Positions 58,001-62,960 of a DNA stretch of 64,000 nt are shown here, in pieces. Each line of letters opens with the position of its first letter. Within the stretch, counting starts at the first letter, position 1. The position numbers were made by a program, and so were the translations under genes. This stretch comes from Larimichthys crocea (lineage: Eukaryota > Chordata > Actinopteri > Sciaenidae), in contig NC_040032.1 of the NCBI RefSeq assembly GCF_000972845.2, positions 6,642,316-6,706,315 of the forward strand. Direction: 5' to 3'. Below the pieces are notes generated by a model. The model did not search any database. It was not told the origin of the DNA and worked only from the letters and a program-made list of their open reading frames with translations.

Positions 58001-59574
58001 TGAGGACTCAGCAACAAGAACAGGTGAGAGAGAGAGAGAGAGGCACTATGGGAGATGTGTGTGTGTGTCTCAATACATGAAGTCTGGTCAGTGCTTAAAG
58101 GGCATCACTGTGTATGTTGGTGTGTCAGGTAGAGGAGATGACAGTCAACCACCAAGCAGCCATTCAGGAGCTCAGAGACATGCATAACATCACCATGGCA
58201 ACACTGCATGAGGAGCATGCCCGTACCATGAGAGGTATGATTCTAGATCTGCTTTAACAAACAATATGACACCAGCTCTGCAGGAAACAACATCAGGTCT
58301 GGTTTTTATTGTGCTCCTGAATCTGTGTGCAGACTTGAGGAAAGCCCATGAGCAGCAGAAGATGCTCCTCGAGGAGGATTTTGAGAAACTCAGACTTTCT
58401 CTACAGGTATTATTCCAAATACAAACACACTGAATAGTTAATTTTTTTTTTTGGTTGATGCACGCTGATGTCACGTATGTTTGGACGCTTGTGCAGGATC
58501 AAGTGGATACTCTCACGTTCCAAAACCAGAGTCTGAGGGACAAAGCCAAACGCTTTGAGGAGGCTTTGAGGAGGAGCACAGATGAACAGATCGTTGTGAG
58601 TTTACAACATCCCAAAGCAAATATTAACTACGAGTCACTTGAAATATAGATATCCAAATATATATATTGTGAATGTGCATGTGTGTCTGTAACAGGATGC
58701 TCTGGCTCCATACCAACACATCGAGGAAGACCTGAAGAGCTTGAAGGAGGTTGTAGAAATGAAGAACCAGCAGATACACCAGCAAGAGAAGAAGATCTCT
58801 GATCTGGAGAAAGTGGTAGGCTCAAATAAACCACCTCCACCTCCTCCCTCCTCACAAACACACACATGCACACTGATCATGATGTCTGGTGAATGAAATA
58901 TTGTTCTGTGGTTCTGTTTTACTTTTGAGCAGGCCCAAAAGAACGTGTTCCTTGAGGAGAAGGTCCAGGTTCTGCAGCAACAGAATGAAGATCTGAAGGC
59001 CCGTATTCAAATGAACCTAACCCTGTCCAGGTAAGACACATCCACTCATGATCACCATCATCACTGTGGCCTTTTTGAACATTAACACTGCATAGCCTCT
59101 GCTTTATGCTATGAAAAGCTTCCTCTGTGCTGCGTCCACTGCAGGCAACTGTCAGAAGAGAACGCCAACCTCCACGAGTCCGTCGAGAAGGAGAGCACCG
59201 AGAAGAAGCGGCTGAGTCGGAACAATGAGGAGCTTCTGTGGCGCCTCCAGACCAGCCCCCTCATGTCCCCCGCCTCCTCCCCACTGCACCGCTCTTTCTC
59301 CACCTCACCTTTGCCCTCATCCCCATTCTTGTCCTCCTCACCTGTGGCAGGCTGCGACTCCCCCACTCACTGTCACGGCTGTCCCCAGCAGGCTCAATAC
59401 TGCTCCCCGTCCCACAGAGCCGCCGCAAATCAAAATTTCTCCCCGGGACCAGCCACACCCACTCACAGGGCAGCAAACAATCAGAATTATTCCCCTGGCC
59501 CGGCCACACCCACACACAGAGCGTCAGCCAATCGCTGTAACTCTGCTGCTTGTTTCAGCTCTTTGCAGAGATAA
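18358..59574 (+). CDS. mtus2: Microtubule-associated scaffold/tumour-suppressor-candidate protein 2 (15 coding exons)
   Basis: MTUS2 (CAZIP/TIP150/KIAA0774) binds microtubules and EB1 at plus ends and dimerises through a long C-terminal coiled coil. I join exons 18358-20373, 21721-21979, 28113-28370, 47240-47404, 52252-52350, 55361-55548, 55633-55758, 57354-57420, 57809-58023, 58129-58234, 58333-58406, 58497-58595, 58696-58815, 58933-59030 and 59145-59574. All phases agree and the total is 4,320 nt, i.e. 1,439 residues. Residues about 1-670 are a disordered Ser-rich region containing [15 protein letters not shown] (about 545-559). The central exons carry [14 protein letters not shown] and [16 protein letters not shown]. 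Residues about 955-1330 are coiled coil, including [20 protein letters not shown]. These motifs match MTUS2, not MTUS1. Introns hold a kinase gene (- strand) and a coiled-coil gene (+ strand). Confidence 0.93.
20374..21720 (+). other. mtus2 intron 1 (between coding exons 1 and 2)
   Basis: This is AT-rich sequence with no exon seen. It contains an internally deleted MITE of the 5047 family at about 21404-21545. Confidence 0.7.
21404..21545. mobile_element. MITE, internally deleted (family copy 2)
   Basis: The left end AAAGGTCCAGTGTGTACGTT is mirrored by CTACACACTAGTCCTTTAAT at the right end. The interior is only about 100 bp, much shorter than copies at 5047 or 63487, so it is a deletion derivative. 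Confidence 0.6.
21721..21979 (+). CDS. mtus2: mtus2 coding exon 2
   Basis: The acceptor is GATTTCTAG and the donor is ACACAG|GTAAAT. The exon reads [14 protein letters not shown] and then [13 protein letters not shown], matching the LGLGAVSR block of human MTUS2. It is Gly/Arg/Ser-rich and basic. It starts in phase 0 and ends in phase 1. Confidence 0.85.
23269..23310 (+). CDS. Candidate alternative first coding exon of mtus2 (short isoform)
   Basis: ATG at 23269 opens [14 protein letters not shown], followed at once by a near-consensus donor AGG|GTAAGT. The phase (0) fits the exon at 55633 ([11 protein letters not shown]), so a short protein consisting of the coiled coil would be in frame. 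MTUS-family genes do make short isoforms from internal promoters, but I cannot confirm this one from sequence alone. Confidence 0.3.
24830..24850. repeat. (CA)n microsatellite
   Basis: About 10 CA units. Confidence 0.85.
25042..25346 (+). repeat. Direct repeat copy 1, repeated at 27272-27577
   Basis: About 305 bases starting ATATGGACAGTTGTACACAT recur, with only a few differences, immediately after the N run. They include the left half of a TIR element (from about 25169). The second copy begins exactly at the first base after the gap, which suggests two overlapping contigs that were not merged. Confidence 0.92.
25347..25504. other. GC-rich segment, probably the interior of a longer TIR element
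   Basis: About 150 bases of very GC-rich sequence continue the left half of the TIR element where the second copy (27577) jumps straight to the element's right half. They are absent from the short copy and carry no convincing coding sequence. Confidence 0.5.
25505..27220 (-). repeat. Inverted copy (left arm) of 27578-29325
   Basis: Read in reverse complement, this matches 27578-29325 nearly end to end. Matched landmarks include GGAGATCAGTAAGAGAAAGC (25517), the exon copy near 26450-26690, CCTCCAGGAATTCGCGATG (27017) and GGCGCTGGCTGGCCCCCG (27206). It has many single-base and 2-base indels, lacks 28 bases present near 28630-28660, and carries about 16 bases near 25660 that the right arm lacks. 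Confidence 0.92.
26438..26695 (-). pseudogene. Disrupted inverted copy of mtus2 coding exon 3
   Basis: The reverse complement carries the same exon as 28113-28370, with flanking GTCTTCACCCATCACGCTCC and CTGACAGCACACAGAGTGAC. Several indels break the frame, for example an extra GG at the RLPAGR position, a missing base in the CCGGGGGGCGC run and two bases missing near CAGCAGAGTGGG. It is on the wrong strand for mtus2, so it is either a relic or an assembly product, not a usable exon. Confidence 0.8.
27262..27271. other. Assembly gap (10 N)
   Basis: Ten N bases mark a scaffold join of unknown size between GTGCCCTACCG and ATATGGACAG. Confidence 0.99.
27272..27577 (+). repeat. Direct repeat copy 2 of 25042-25346
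   Basis: Restarts the sequence first read at 25042. Differences are small, e.g. TTTAAAAAAAAAG against TTTTCAAAAAAAG, and AAGTTAAG against AAGTTTCG. Confidence 0.92.
27399..27792. mobile_element. Non-autonomous TIR DNA element, about 390 bp (internally deleted)
   Basis: The left end AGTCCCACCAGGATTTCGCG is mirrored by CGCGAATTCCTGGAGGGTCT at the right end. The interior is GC-rich and has a junction near 27573-27578 where a longer version of the element, partly seen at 25346-25504 and 27221-27261, has lost its middle. There is no transposase reading frame. The superfamily is not assigned. Confidence 0.55.
27578..29325 (+). repeat. Inverted repeat right arm (intact copy with mtus2 exon 3)
   Basis: This is the correctly oriented copy of the 1.7-kb unit inverted at 25505-27220. 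Its exon is open and in phase with the rest of mtus2, so this arm is likely the true locus. Confidence 0.9.
28113..28370 (+). CDS. mtus2: mtus2 coding exon 3
   Basis: The acceptor is TTCTAACAG and the donor is CACC|GTGAGT. It encodes [20 protein letters not shown], then [20 protein letters not shown], one of the best conserved blocks of MTUS2. It starts and ends in phase 1. An inverted damaged copy lies at 26438-26695. Confidence 0.9.
29326..30141 (+). other. mtus2 intron; source of the segment repeated at 31011-31411
   Basis: No exon was seen. Bases about 29264-29672 recur at about 31011-31411 with few changes. Confidence 0.7.
30142..30902 (-). mobile_element. L2-like LINE reverse-transcriptase 3' fragment (part 1)
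   Basis: The minus strand reads [20 protein letters not shown] and, after frame changes, [20 protein letters not shown]. These are signature phrases of fish L2/CR1-group LINE reverse transcriptases. A 3' tail ends near TTTTATCCAAAGAGACTTC. Part of the RT between the two motifs is deleted. It is not functional. Confidence 0.7.
30903..31411 (+). repeat. Third partial copy of mtus2-intron sequence, inserted in the L2-like fragment
   Basis: Matches 29084-29176 followed by 29264-29672, with the stretch between missing. It is flanked by about 34 bp (TTCAATTTTTGAAAGATCCA then A/G GTGGAGGTGGTCTG) present at both 30868-30902 and 31412-31446. Confidence 0.85.
31412..31520 (-). mobile_element. L2-like LINE fragment (part 2, beyond the insertion)
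   Basis: The minus strand reads like [17 protein letters not shown], which joins in sense to the part at 30902 ([10 protein letters not shown]). The 34-base duplication therefore splits one element. Confidence 0.6.
31521..34645 (+). other. mtus2 intron, unassigned
   Basis: I see nothing coding. It contains a 42-bp tandem duplication (31852-31935); the rest is AT-rich sequence without recognised repeats. Confidence 0.5.
31852..31935 (+). repeat. Perfect 2 x 42-bp tandem duplication
   Basis: The unit starts TTTCTCATTGTTGGCAAGAG and ends AAAAACAGG. It occurs twice in a row without a visible difference. Confidence 0.95.
34646..35815 (-). CDS. HIPK-like dual-specificity protein kinase (intronless, nested antisense)
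   Basis: A 389-residue Ser/Thr-type kinase domain protein with no introns. Visible landmarks are Gly-loop GEGSFG (40-45), VAVK lysine 62, alpha-C Glu 77, catalytic HTDLKPDN (156-163, where most kinases have HRD), LIDFG (178-182), SFRAPE (200-205) and [10 protein letters not shown] (217-226). HADLKPEN, YRAPE..LGLP and DMWSLGC of HIPK1-3 are the closest relatives I know. Only the kinase domain remains; the homeobox-interacting and PEST regions of true HIPKs are absent. The HIPK activation-loop tyrosine (QSRYYRAPE) is replaced by [10 protein letters not shown]. All core catalytic residues are present, so activity is plausible. Start 35815 is followed by a second Met at 35803. It sits in the mtus2 intron on the opposite strand. 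The last residues (VIFIIFCIL) look like read-through and could be an unspliced end. Confidence 0.85.
   Translation of the reverse strand: MTAKMSSTCTKYTPATPCEVQKHDVLYSSTTCYQVIDFSGEGSFGKVAKCINLTTGSHVAVKIHKDDGNVSEVIRKEINMLKAIRTLDPDKNNIVSFMEDFMFNNLSCLAFEMLDRSLWDLMEERRWIPLNLNEICPVTHQLMVAFDALKSIGIIHTDLKPDNIMLVNHKDQTFKIKLIDFGLARRVSEVSIGTIMQPSSFRAPEVTLGLPLTEAVDMWGVGCIMAFLYFGRELFPRECSYNLIRSMVHLLGQPEDDLLSAGLYSWAYFSLNEDPYNPGFRLRSPEEFTQVTGIQTQIMFTFFDFVENLQDAVKTYPAKKSDIEYRDRMAFLSLLMSLLDPNPETRLTPRYCLNNPFLAMYHLKKSMDTSSYPYEASSDIVIFIIFCIL
35985..36290 (+). mobile_element. tRNA-derived SINE
   Basis: The head GGCTCAGGTGGTAGAGCGG matches a pol III A box, and GGTTTGATTTC at 36018 is a degraded B box. The body has AAGTGTCCTTGAGCAA, CCAAATTGCTCCTGATGG and GCAGCCTCTGCCATCAG, and the tail is TATTAATACATTCCATTTAA. 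This is the layout of an abundant teleost SINE. Confidence 0.75.
36936..37070. mobile_element. MITE left-end fragment (family copy 3)
   Basis: TAAAGGACCAGTGTGGAAGA followed by TTTGGTGGCATACAGATGTG resembles the left end of the family at 5047 and 63487. The right end was not found. Confidence 0.4.
37340..37395. repeat. (GA)n microsatellite, about 28 units
   Basis: An uninterrupted purine tract; a shorter (CT)n lies at about 37540-37561. Confidence 0.95.
42715..43300 (-). mobile_element. Penelope-like element reverse-transcriptase fragment (decayed)
   Basis: On the minus strand, three short frames together give [12 protein letters not shown] (from GSPVSPIVANLYMED), then [20 protein letters not shown], then [18 protein letters not shown] and [15 protein letters not shown]. 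These are hallmarks of Penelope-like RTs (YRKPTHTDxYLxFxSxHP). Stops and frameshifts show it is dead. A (CA)n array interrupts it at the RKPTHTD motif. Confidence 0.7.
42880..42918. repeat. (GT)n microsatellite inside the Penelope-like fragment
   Basis: About 19 GT units on the + strand. On the element's coding strand it encodes a His-Thr run directly before QTDQYLLFD. Confidence 0.93.
45111..45139. repeat. (GT)n microsatellite
   Basis: About 14 GT units. Confidence 0.92.
45742..45870. mobile_element. Short TIR element with TA target duplication (pogo/Tigger-like MITE)
   Basis: The left end CCGTGGTCCCTCGTTTATCG is mirrored by CGTTATAGCGAGGGACGACT at the right end, with TA on both sides (45740-45741 and 45871-45872). 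About 130 bp long with no coding capacity. The GTCCCTCG terminus and TA duplication fit Tc1/mariner-pogo non-autonomous elements. Confidence 0.65.
47240..47404 (+). CDS. mtus2: mtus2 coding exon 4
   Basis: The acceptor is ATTCCAG and the donor is GGAG|GTCAGT. It encodes [19 protein letters not shown] and [20 protein letters not shown], aligning with the VAPPASSSVTAPRRSLLPAP region of human MTUS2. It starts and ends in phase 1. Moderately conserved, so this is supported mainly by phase and composition. Confidence 0.78.
48516..48544. repeat. (GTGA)n microsatellite
   Basis: About 7 GTGA units. Confidence 0.92.
48733..48915 (+). repeat. Dispersed repeat, inverted copy of 13427-13545
   Basis: Begins with ACTGTTTTTTGTACCAGG and continues through CAGCCTCAAGTGG to GCATTGGCTTCATTT. 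Part of an abundant fish interspersed repeat. Class not assigned. Confidence 0.65.
48958..49042. repeat. (CTTT)n tract, about 85 bp
   Basis: A long pyrimidine tract with few interruptions, 200 bp upstream of the coiled-coil ORF. Confidence 0.93.
49240..50061 (+). CDS. Intronless coiled-coil protein of unknown function, 273 residues
   Basis: One uninterrupted frame from ATG 49240 to TAG 50061. Residues about 25-268 are rich in Glu, Leu, Gln, Lys and Arg in heptad-like order (e.g. [14 protein letters not shown], [22 protein letters not shown]), so a long alpha-helical coiled coil is expected. The short N-terminus [20 protein letters not shown] is basic. There is no membrane segment or signal peptide. 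AATAAA signals at 50261 and 50272 follow the stop within about 210 bases. It lies in a mtus2 intron on the same strand but does not match MTUS2 exons. Function unknown; an intronless retrogene-like copy of a spliced coiled-coil gene, or a young fish-lineage family, are both possible. Confidence 0.7.
   Translation: MEQSQNPRTVRARRVQFVDSAPQAHSSRLQSDLDYAHQLNERLQRKVNRLEVEKANLRCNKRKLSYLLEHLESEIRRLEELLKLRETEFEDVYKESYDTIVSLETQISSLEEQLDRTQHLSKQEKDEMAARLESEKEKLQESAFLLQNDLQQKLDQMEQQLHQRDNEVLVLQKDNDDLSHRLTEATADAQKLIETTNELRSCRIELIQCHKCWREDRKALEEKFRGELIQKQQECEKTLQLLEEEKKNLVQKEQDWEKRLKLLEGEKDSRNCS
50062..50300 (+). terminator. 3' UTR with poly(A) signals of the coiled-coil gene
   Basis: AATAAA at 50261 and 50272 lie about 200 bases after the stop. 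An A-rich run (AACAACAAAAAAAAAAC) precedes them. Consistent with the end of a transcript; not proven. Confidence 0.4.
50301..52251 (+). other. mtus2 intron, unassigned
   Basis: Nothing recognised. An open stretch at 51837-52019 follows a CCCCCAG but resembles no known family. Confidence 0.5.
52252..52350 (+). CDS. mtus2: mtus2 coding exon 5
   Basis: The acceptor is CCTGACAG and the donor is CCCCAG|GTGAGT. It encodes [20 protein letters not shown] and then [12 protein letters not shown], matching the SSPKRVA..KLHSPG block of human MTUS2. Starts and ends in phase 1. Confidence 0.85.
52351..55360 (+). other. mtus2 intron, unassigned
   Basis: No exon was recognised. There is a short (CA)n near 53780-53801. 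Confidence 0.5.
55361..55548 (+). CDS. mtus2: mtus2 coding exon 6: start of coiled coil
   Basis: The acceptor is CCTTACAG and the donor is GAG|GTGAGT. It encodes a Pro-rich part ([19 protein letters not shown]) that turns into a charged helical run ([17 protein letters not shown]). Starts in phase 1 and ends in phase 0. The very charged run resembles a single alpha-helix or coiled-coil entry. Confidence 0.85.
55633..55758 (+). CDS. mtus2: mtus2 coding exon 7: coiled coil
   Basis: The acceptor is CACGTAG and the donor is CTCAAG|GTAGCC. It encodes [20 protein letters not shown] and [15 protein letters not shown], matching LKERCEQQTRQL..FDALAVATQHFFRK of human MTUS2. Phase 0 at both ends. Confidence 0.9.
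55845..56395 (+). mobile_element. L2-like LINE reverse-transcriptase fragment in an mtus2 intron
   Basis: The + strand reads LGVMIDD near 55845, then [32 protein letters not shown] and a downstream [16 protein letters not shown], in shifted frames with stops. Same family as 30142-31520, opposite orientation. A dead fragment, not an exon. Confidence 0.65.
57354..57420 (+). CDS. mtus2: mtus2 coding exon 8: coiled coil
   Basis: The acceptor is AATTTCAG and the donor is ATGG|GTGAGT. It encodes [20 protein letters not shown], matching NESALVKEKELSIELANIRD. Phase 0 to 1. Confidence 0.85.
57809..58023 (+). CDS. mtus2: mtus2 coding exon 9: coiled coil
   Basis: The acceptor is TACACAG and the donor is ACAG|GTGAGA. 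It encodes [20 protein letters not shown] and [19 protein letters not shown], like AFHTAKCEKLQKEKEELERR of human MTUS2. Phase 1 to 0. Confidence 0.9.
58129..58234 (+). CDS. mtus2: mtus2 coding exon 10: coiled coil
   Basis: The acceptor is GTGTCAG and the donor is AGAG|GTATGA. It encodes [20 protein letters not shown] and [15 protein letters not shown], aligning with VEDLTASHDAALLEMENNHT. Phase 0 to 1. Confidence 0.88.
58333..58406 (+). CDS. mtus2: mtus2 coding exon 11: coiled coil
   Basis: The acceptor is TGTGCAG and the donor is CTACAG|GTATTA. It encodes [20 protein letters not shown] ending RLSLQ, matching [23 protein letters not shown]. Phase 1 to 0. Confidence 0.9.
58497..58595 (+). CDS. 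mtus2: mtus2 coding exon 12: coiled coil
   Basis: The acceptor is TTGTGCAG and the donor is GTT|GTGAGT. It encodes [20 protein letters not shown] and [13 protein letters not shown], nearly identical to human MTUS2 and clearly unlike MTUS1. Phase 0 at both ends. Confidence 0.93.
58696..58815 (+). CDS. mtus2: mtus2 coding exon 13: coiled coil
   Basis: The acceptor is GTAACAG and the donor is AAAGTG|GTAGGC. It encodes [20 protein letters not shown] and [20 protein letters not shown], a very close match to human MTUS2. Phase 0 at both ends. Confidence 0.93.
58933..59030 (+). CDS. mtus2: mtus2 coding exon 14: coiled coil
   Basis: The acceptor is TGAGCAG and the donor is CCAG|GTAAGA. It encodes [20 protein letters not shown], then [13 protein letters not shown]. 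Ends two bases into Arg, joined at 59145. Confidence 0.92.
59145..59574 (+). CDS. mtus2: mtus2 terminal coding exon 15 with tandem-repeat tail
   Basis: The acceptor is CACTGCAG. It encodes [20 protein letters not shown] and [16 protein letters not shown], ending the coiled coil, then a Ser/Pro tail of about 105 residues ([20 protein letters not shown]). Tail residues near [17 protein letters not shown] are Cys-rich. After that a 17-residue unit is repeated. TAA at 59572-59574. The human tail after LLWKLQ is only about 40 residues, so this fish version is extended. Confidence 0.92.
59413..59541 (+). repeat. mtus2: 51-bp tandem repeat, about 2.5 units, inside the mtus2 reading frame
   Basis: Units start at 59413, 59464 and 59515 (CACAG...). 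They encode [34 protein letters not shown] and a broken [10 protein letters not shown]. The period is exactly 17 codons, so the frame is kept. Confidence 0.9.
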
Positions 59575-62500
59575 GCTTCACATCTCTTTATTTTTCCTAA
59601 CATTCACTTTTATTCGCTTCATTCTCCTCCTCCCTTTTCTTTTTTGAATGTGAATGACATTGAGCGACATGTTGGAGGAAAATGGTCTCCAGTCATCGCA
59701 GGACAAAACTCTGTCTTATCAAGTCTCTACAGCTGGTGGCGTCCATCGTGTGAAACACAACACAAGAAGGAATAACACAGATAAATAAAAAAAATAAATG
59801 GATGCAGATGACTGCAGTCCAATCCCAACTTGTATGTGGACTGGAAATGTAGACTGTATATACTGTATGATAGTGACACAGATAGTGTCGACATGTAAGT
59901 GAAACCTCCCTGCATGGGTAGTCTCGAGTCCCCGCACAGACGGAAACAGTACAGATGGAAAGTAGCACACTGTTGTCACCAGATCACAATACTCTGGTGT
60001 GGTTAAAAAAAAAACAAAAAACAAAAAAAACACGGTCATGTCCTTGGTAAAAATAAGCTCTACTCTCTCTCACATAGTCGGTTCTGTTTTAAGAGATGAG
60101 TTGCAATTCTGAGTCATGAACTGGGTCAGCATTCACAGAAATGTTTTTTTTTTATTATTCTTCATCTGGAAAAATCCCTTACAAAGCGCCTTATATTCTG
60201 TCCTGCCGTCTCACCAGCAGAGAACAAGCAACATTTTATTTCATAAAGGACTTTGGATAAAGAATTGGTTTGTAAATCAAAGAGAATCATGCTTTTCAGC
60301 CTCCTCGAGGGCGTATTTAACATTTTTGTAATTAGTTCAATGCTGATAGTTTTACATACGCGGGACAACCCTACCTGGAACCCCAGCCATTTAACCTGCA
60401 AAATACACAGGACGTAATAAATGTCCACACCTTGCCAGGTCTTCCTACAGCGTCTCGCCACACAAGCTACTCTTCACTTTTGGGATCCCTCAGGTCAACT
60501 TGCAAAAACTACGTCTGCCATTTTGTATTTACCTCAGCGGGAATGTGCAGTTTGTTGTGTCTGCAGCTCAACAGCAGCAGCAGCAACAACAACCACAACA
60601 ACAACAACAACAACAACAACAAAAACACACACAGCTACCAGGGAGCCCGAAGCTAAGGGGGAAACCCGACAACAGGAATCTGTTTTAAATGTTGTGATTT
60701 CTTTCAAATGTGATGTTCATATCTAATTTATTTCTTACATGTTTTTTGCTTCTTAAGCAAGCATGTACTGTGAAAGTCTTCCAGTCTTAATGTGGAACTT
60801 ATTATTGCTGTGGTCTGTCTATTTATTAAGCTTGAGGAGTGACGGAGATGAATGGTGTTTGTAACTTTGAGAATATCACCTATGGGACACAAGTGGAATA
60901 TGTGATGAACCCCAAGAGACAGGAAATATAGAGCTGATTTTTTACTTGTCATCCCACACACATAGGTGGTGTTCAGAGGACTGTCTCATGTAATAATGGT
61001 CTATAAGCTATGTTGGTTAAAAAAGAAAAAACATACAGGTTAACCCTCTGTTTACCTCTGTGTGAGCAGAGTCACAAAGATGAGCGTCACCCCTCTGAAC
61101 CTGTGTTAACCTCTTAATAACCTCCTCTTTTTTGTCCTTATGAAGTATTGCGTTCAAACTATTTGCAAGCGACACTGAGTTCTCAGTGTGCAAGAAGATA
61201 TCGTTCAGGGAATTATTTTCTAAATTTAGATTAGAAATACTTTCAATTTTAATTTTGTATAGCTTCTCTACAGAACATTATACACTCTCAAGATGTTTCC
61301 CGAGATCATTTTCCACAGAGAAACCAACCTTTGGTATATAAAAATGATTTTATAGCATACAGTATGTCATAGCTGCCTCCTCTACTGTACTCTACTGACT
61401 AACCTACCCTCAGGGTCTTAATCTTTCATCTGGCTTTGAAGAAGTCAACATAGAAAACTGGAGTATTATACGGAGTAATCTCAGTGATTTACTGGCGCAT
61501 TAAGAAACAAAGCTGAAGCTGTTCAGATGACACATAAAAAGGAGCCGCTGTAAATAAACAAGGCCTGTGAGAAGAGATGAGGGTCAGTCTGCGTTGGCAG
61601 TTAGAGCAACATTGCTAACGGGAATAGAGATTAATGACTAATGCAATATTGTTAAAGTTAAGTAGATGCATGGGTGGTGACGGGAGCGGGGCAGTATAGA
61701 GGCCTTGAAATTCCTTGCAGAACCCCTGGTCACTTTTCTGTTAATTTACAGGTTGAGTAAAATCCAAACTTTTACCAGCATGTAAAGAAGGACGATTCTG
61801 GGTTGCCAGTTTTTTTCAGTAACAGACTTTTAAGTAGATCCTTAATTGTGATACCAGCACTTTCCATGCTTATGAAAAAATAAAAAAATGAGTCTTTCAC
61901 GGATCTTCAAAATTGTTTTGTACGATACGAACACAGGGTTAAATGCTCTTAAACAAAAGAATGTCAAGTTCAGCGTTGGATTTGAGAAATGTATCTCAGT
62001 CCTCACTTATTTTGTACCTACACTGATGATTTTGAGAATGTCTTTGCATAACGATCAATTGTACGAATTTGCAGAAAGTCAGAGAGTCACTGTGTTTTCA
62101 AATGTTTAGGGTTACAGTTCACCTATGTCATTGAATGATTCTTCAGGGTCCTCCTAAAGGTCACGTCAGGTGCAAAAAATACAGTCTACAAGAATGCAAC
62201 AAAGACTATTGTTTACAAATGACAGCGTACAAAGTTACCAATTTCATCTTAAATGAATATTTCACCGTTGAATGGACTATGATTTCTAAACTATGAACTG
62301 GTATTGTAATGACCCTTCAATGTGTCCTGTGGACATCTGTGTCTCACTATGCGCTGAATGTCAAAAATGTAATGACGGCATTTTATACAAGTCATTCATG
62401 TGATTTTTTTTGTTGAATATAGAAGAACCTCTCGTCTGATCACTATGTAGCAGCCATTTAATATGTAGCACTTGGATGAGCCTCCCCACAACGGACATGG

Positions 62501-62960
62501 GTAATTGATCTAACTCATGAGGAAATGAAGCGCCCATGTCGATGTTTAAATGCTGTCGTAGCAAATGTTTCCATGGCTTATCAACTTTAAGCACTAGAAT
62601 TTGAATACGTGGAGGGAAGCTATACATTTAACCCGTGTGGATTTGGTCCCAGAGATAAAGTTTACCGCAATTTGTTTGTTCTGGCACTGATTGTATGTTT
62701 TGAATGTAAATACATTTACAACATTGGTTGTGTCTTAGTGCACCAACAAAGTAATAGAAGCATGTTTTTTCTGTCTTTGCTGTTTCTCTCCTCTCCCCTT
62801 CCTCTTCTTTTACCTCTCTGCATCTGTGATGGTCAAAATGTAACTGTAGCGTAGGAGGCCATAGAGGACGAGCAATGAACATAGTTCAACATGTAATGTA
62901 TACGAAGTATGTTGATGCTTTCATTCGTACTTTTTGGGGAGAACGCAGTATTAAAAAATA
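59575..62960 (+). other. mtus2 3' UTR candidate and downstream sequence
   Basis: AATAAA at 59784 is the nearest poly(A) signal; further AATAAA-like runs occur (e.g. near 61878). A (CAA)n run lies at 60569-60622. The end of the transcript cannot be fixed from sequence. No new gene was recognised. Confidence 0.4.
60569..60622. repeat. (CAA/CAG)n microsatellite
   Basis: A run of CAG/CAA triplets that reads as poly-Gln in one frame but lies in no recognised gene. Confidence 0.9.

Noticed and set aside
60432..60726. Poly-glutamine reading frame
   Set aside because: The Gln run comes from a CAG/CAA microsatellite with no exon signals; another frame of the same run reads poly-Thr.
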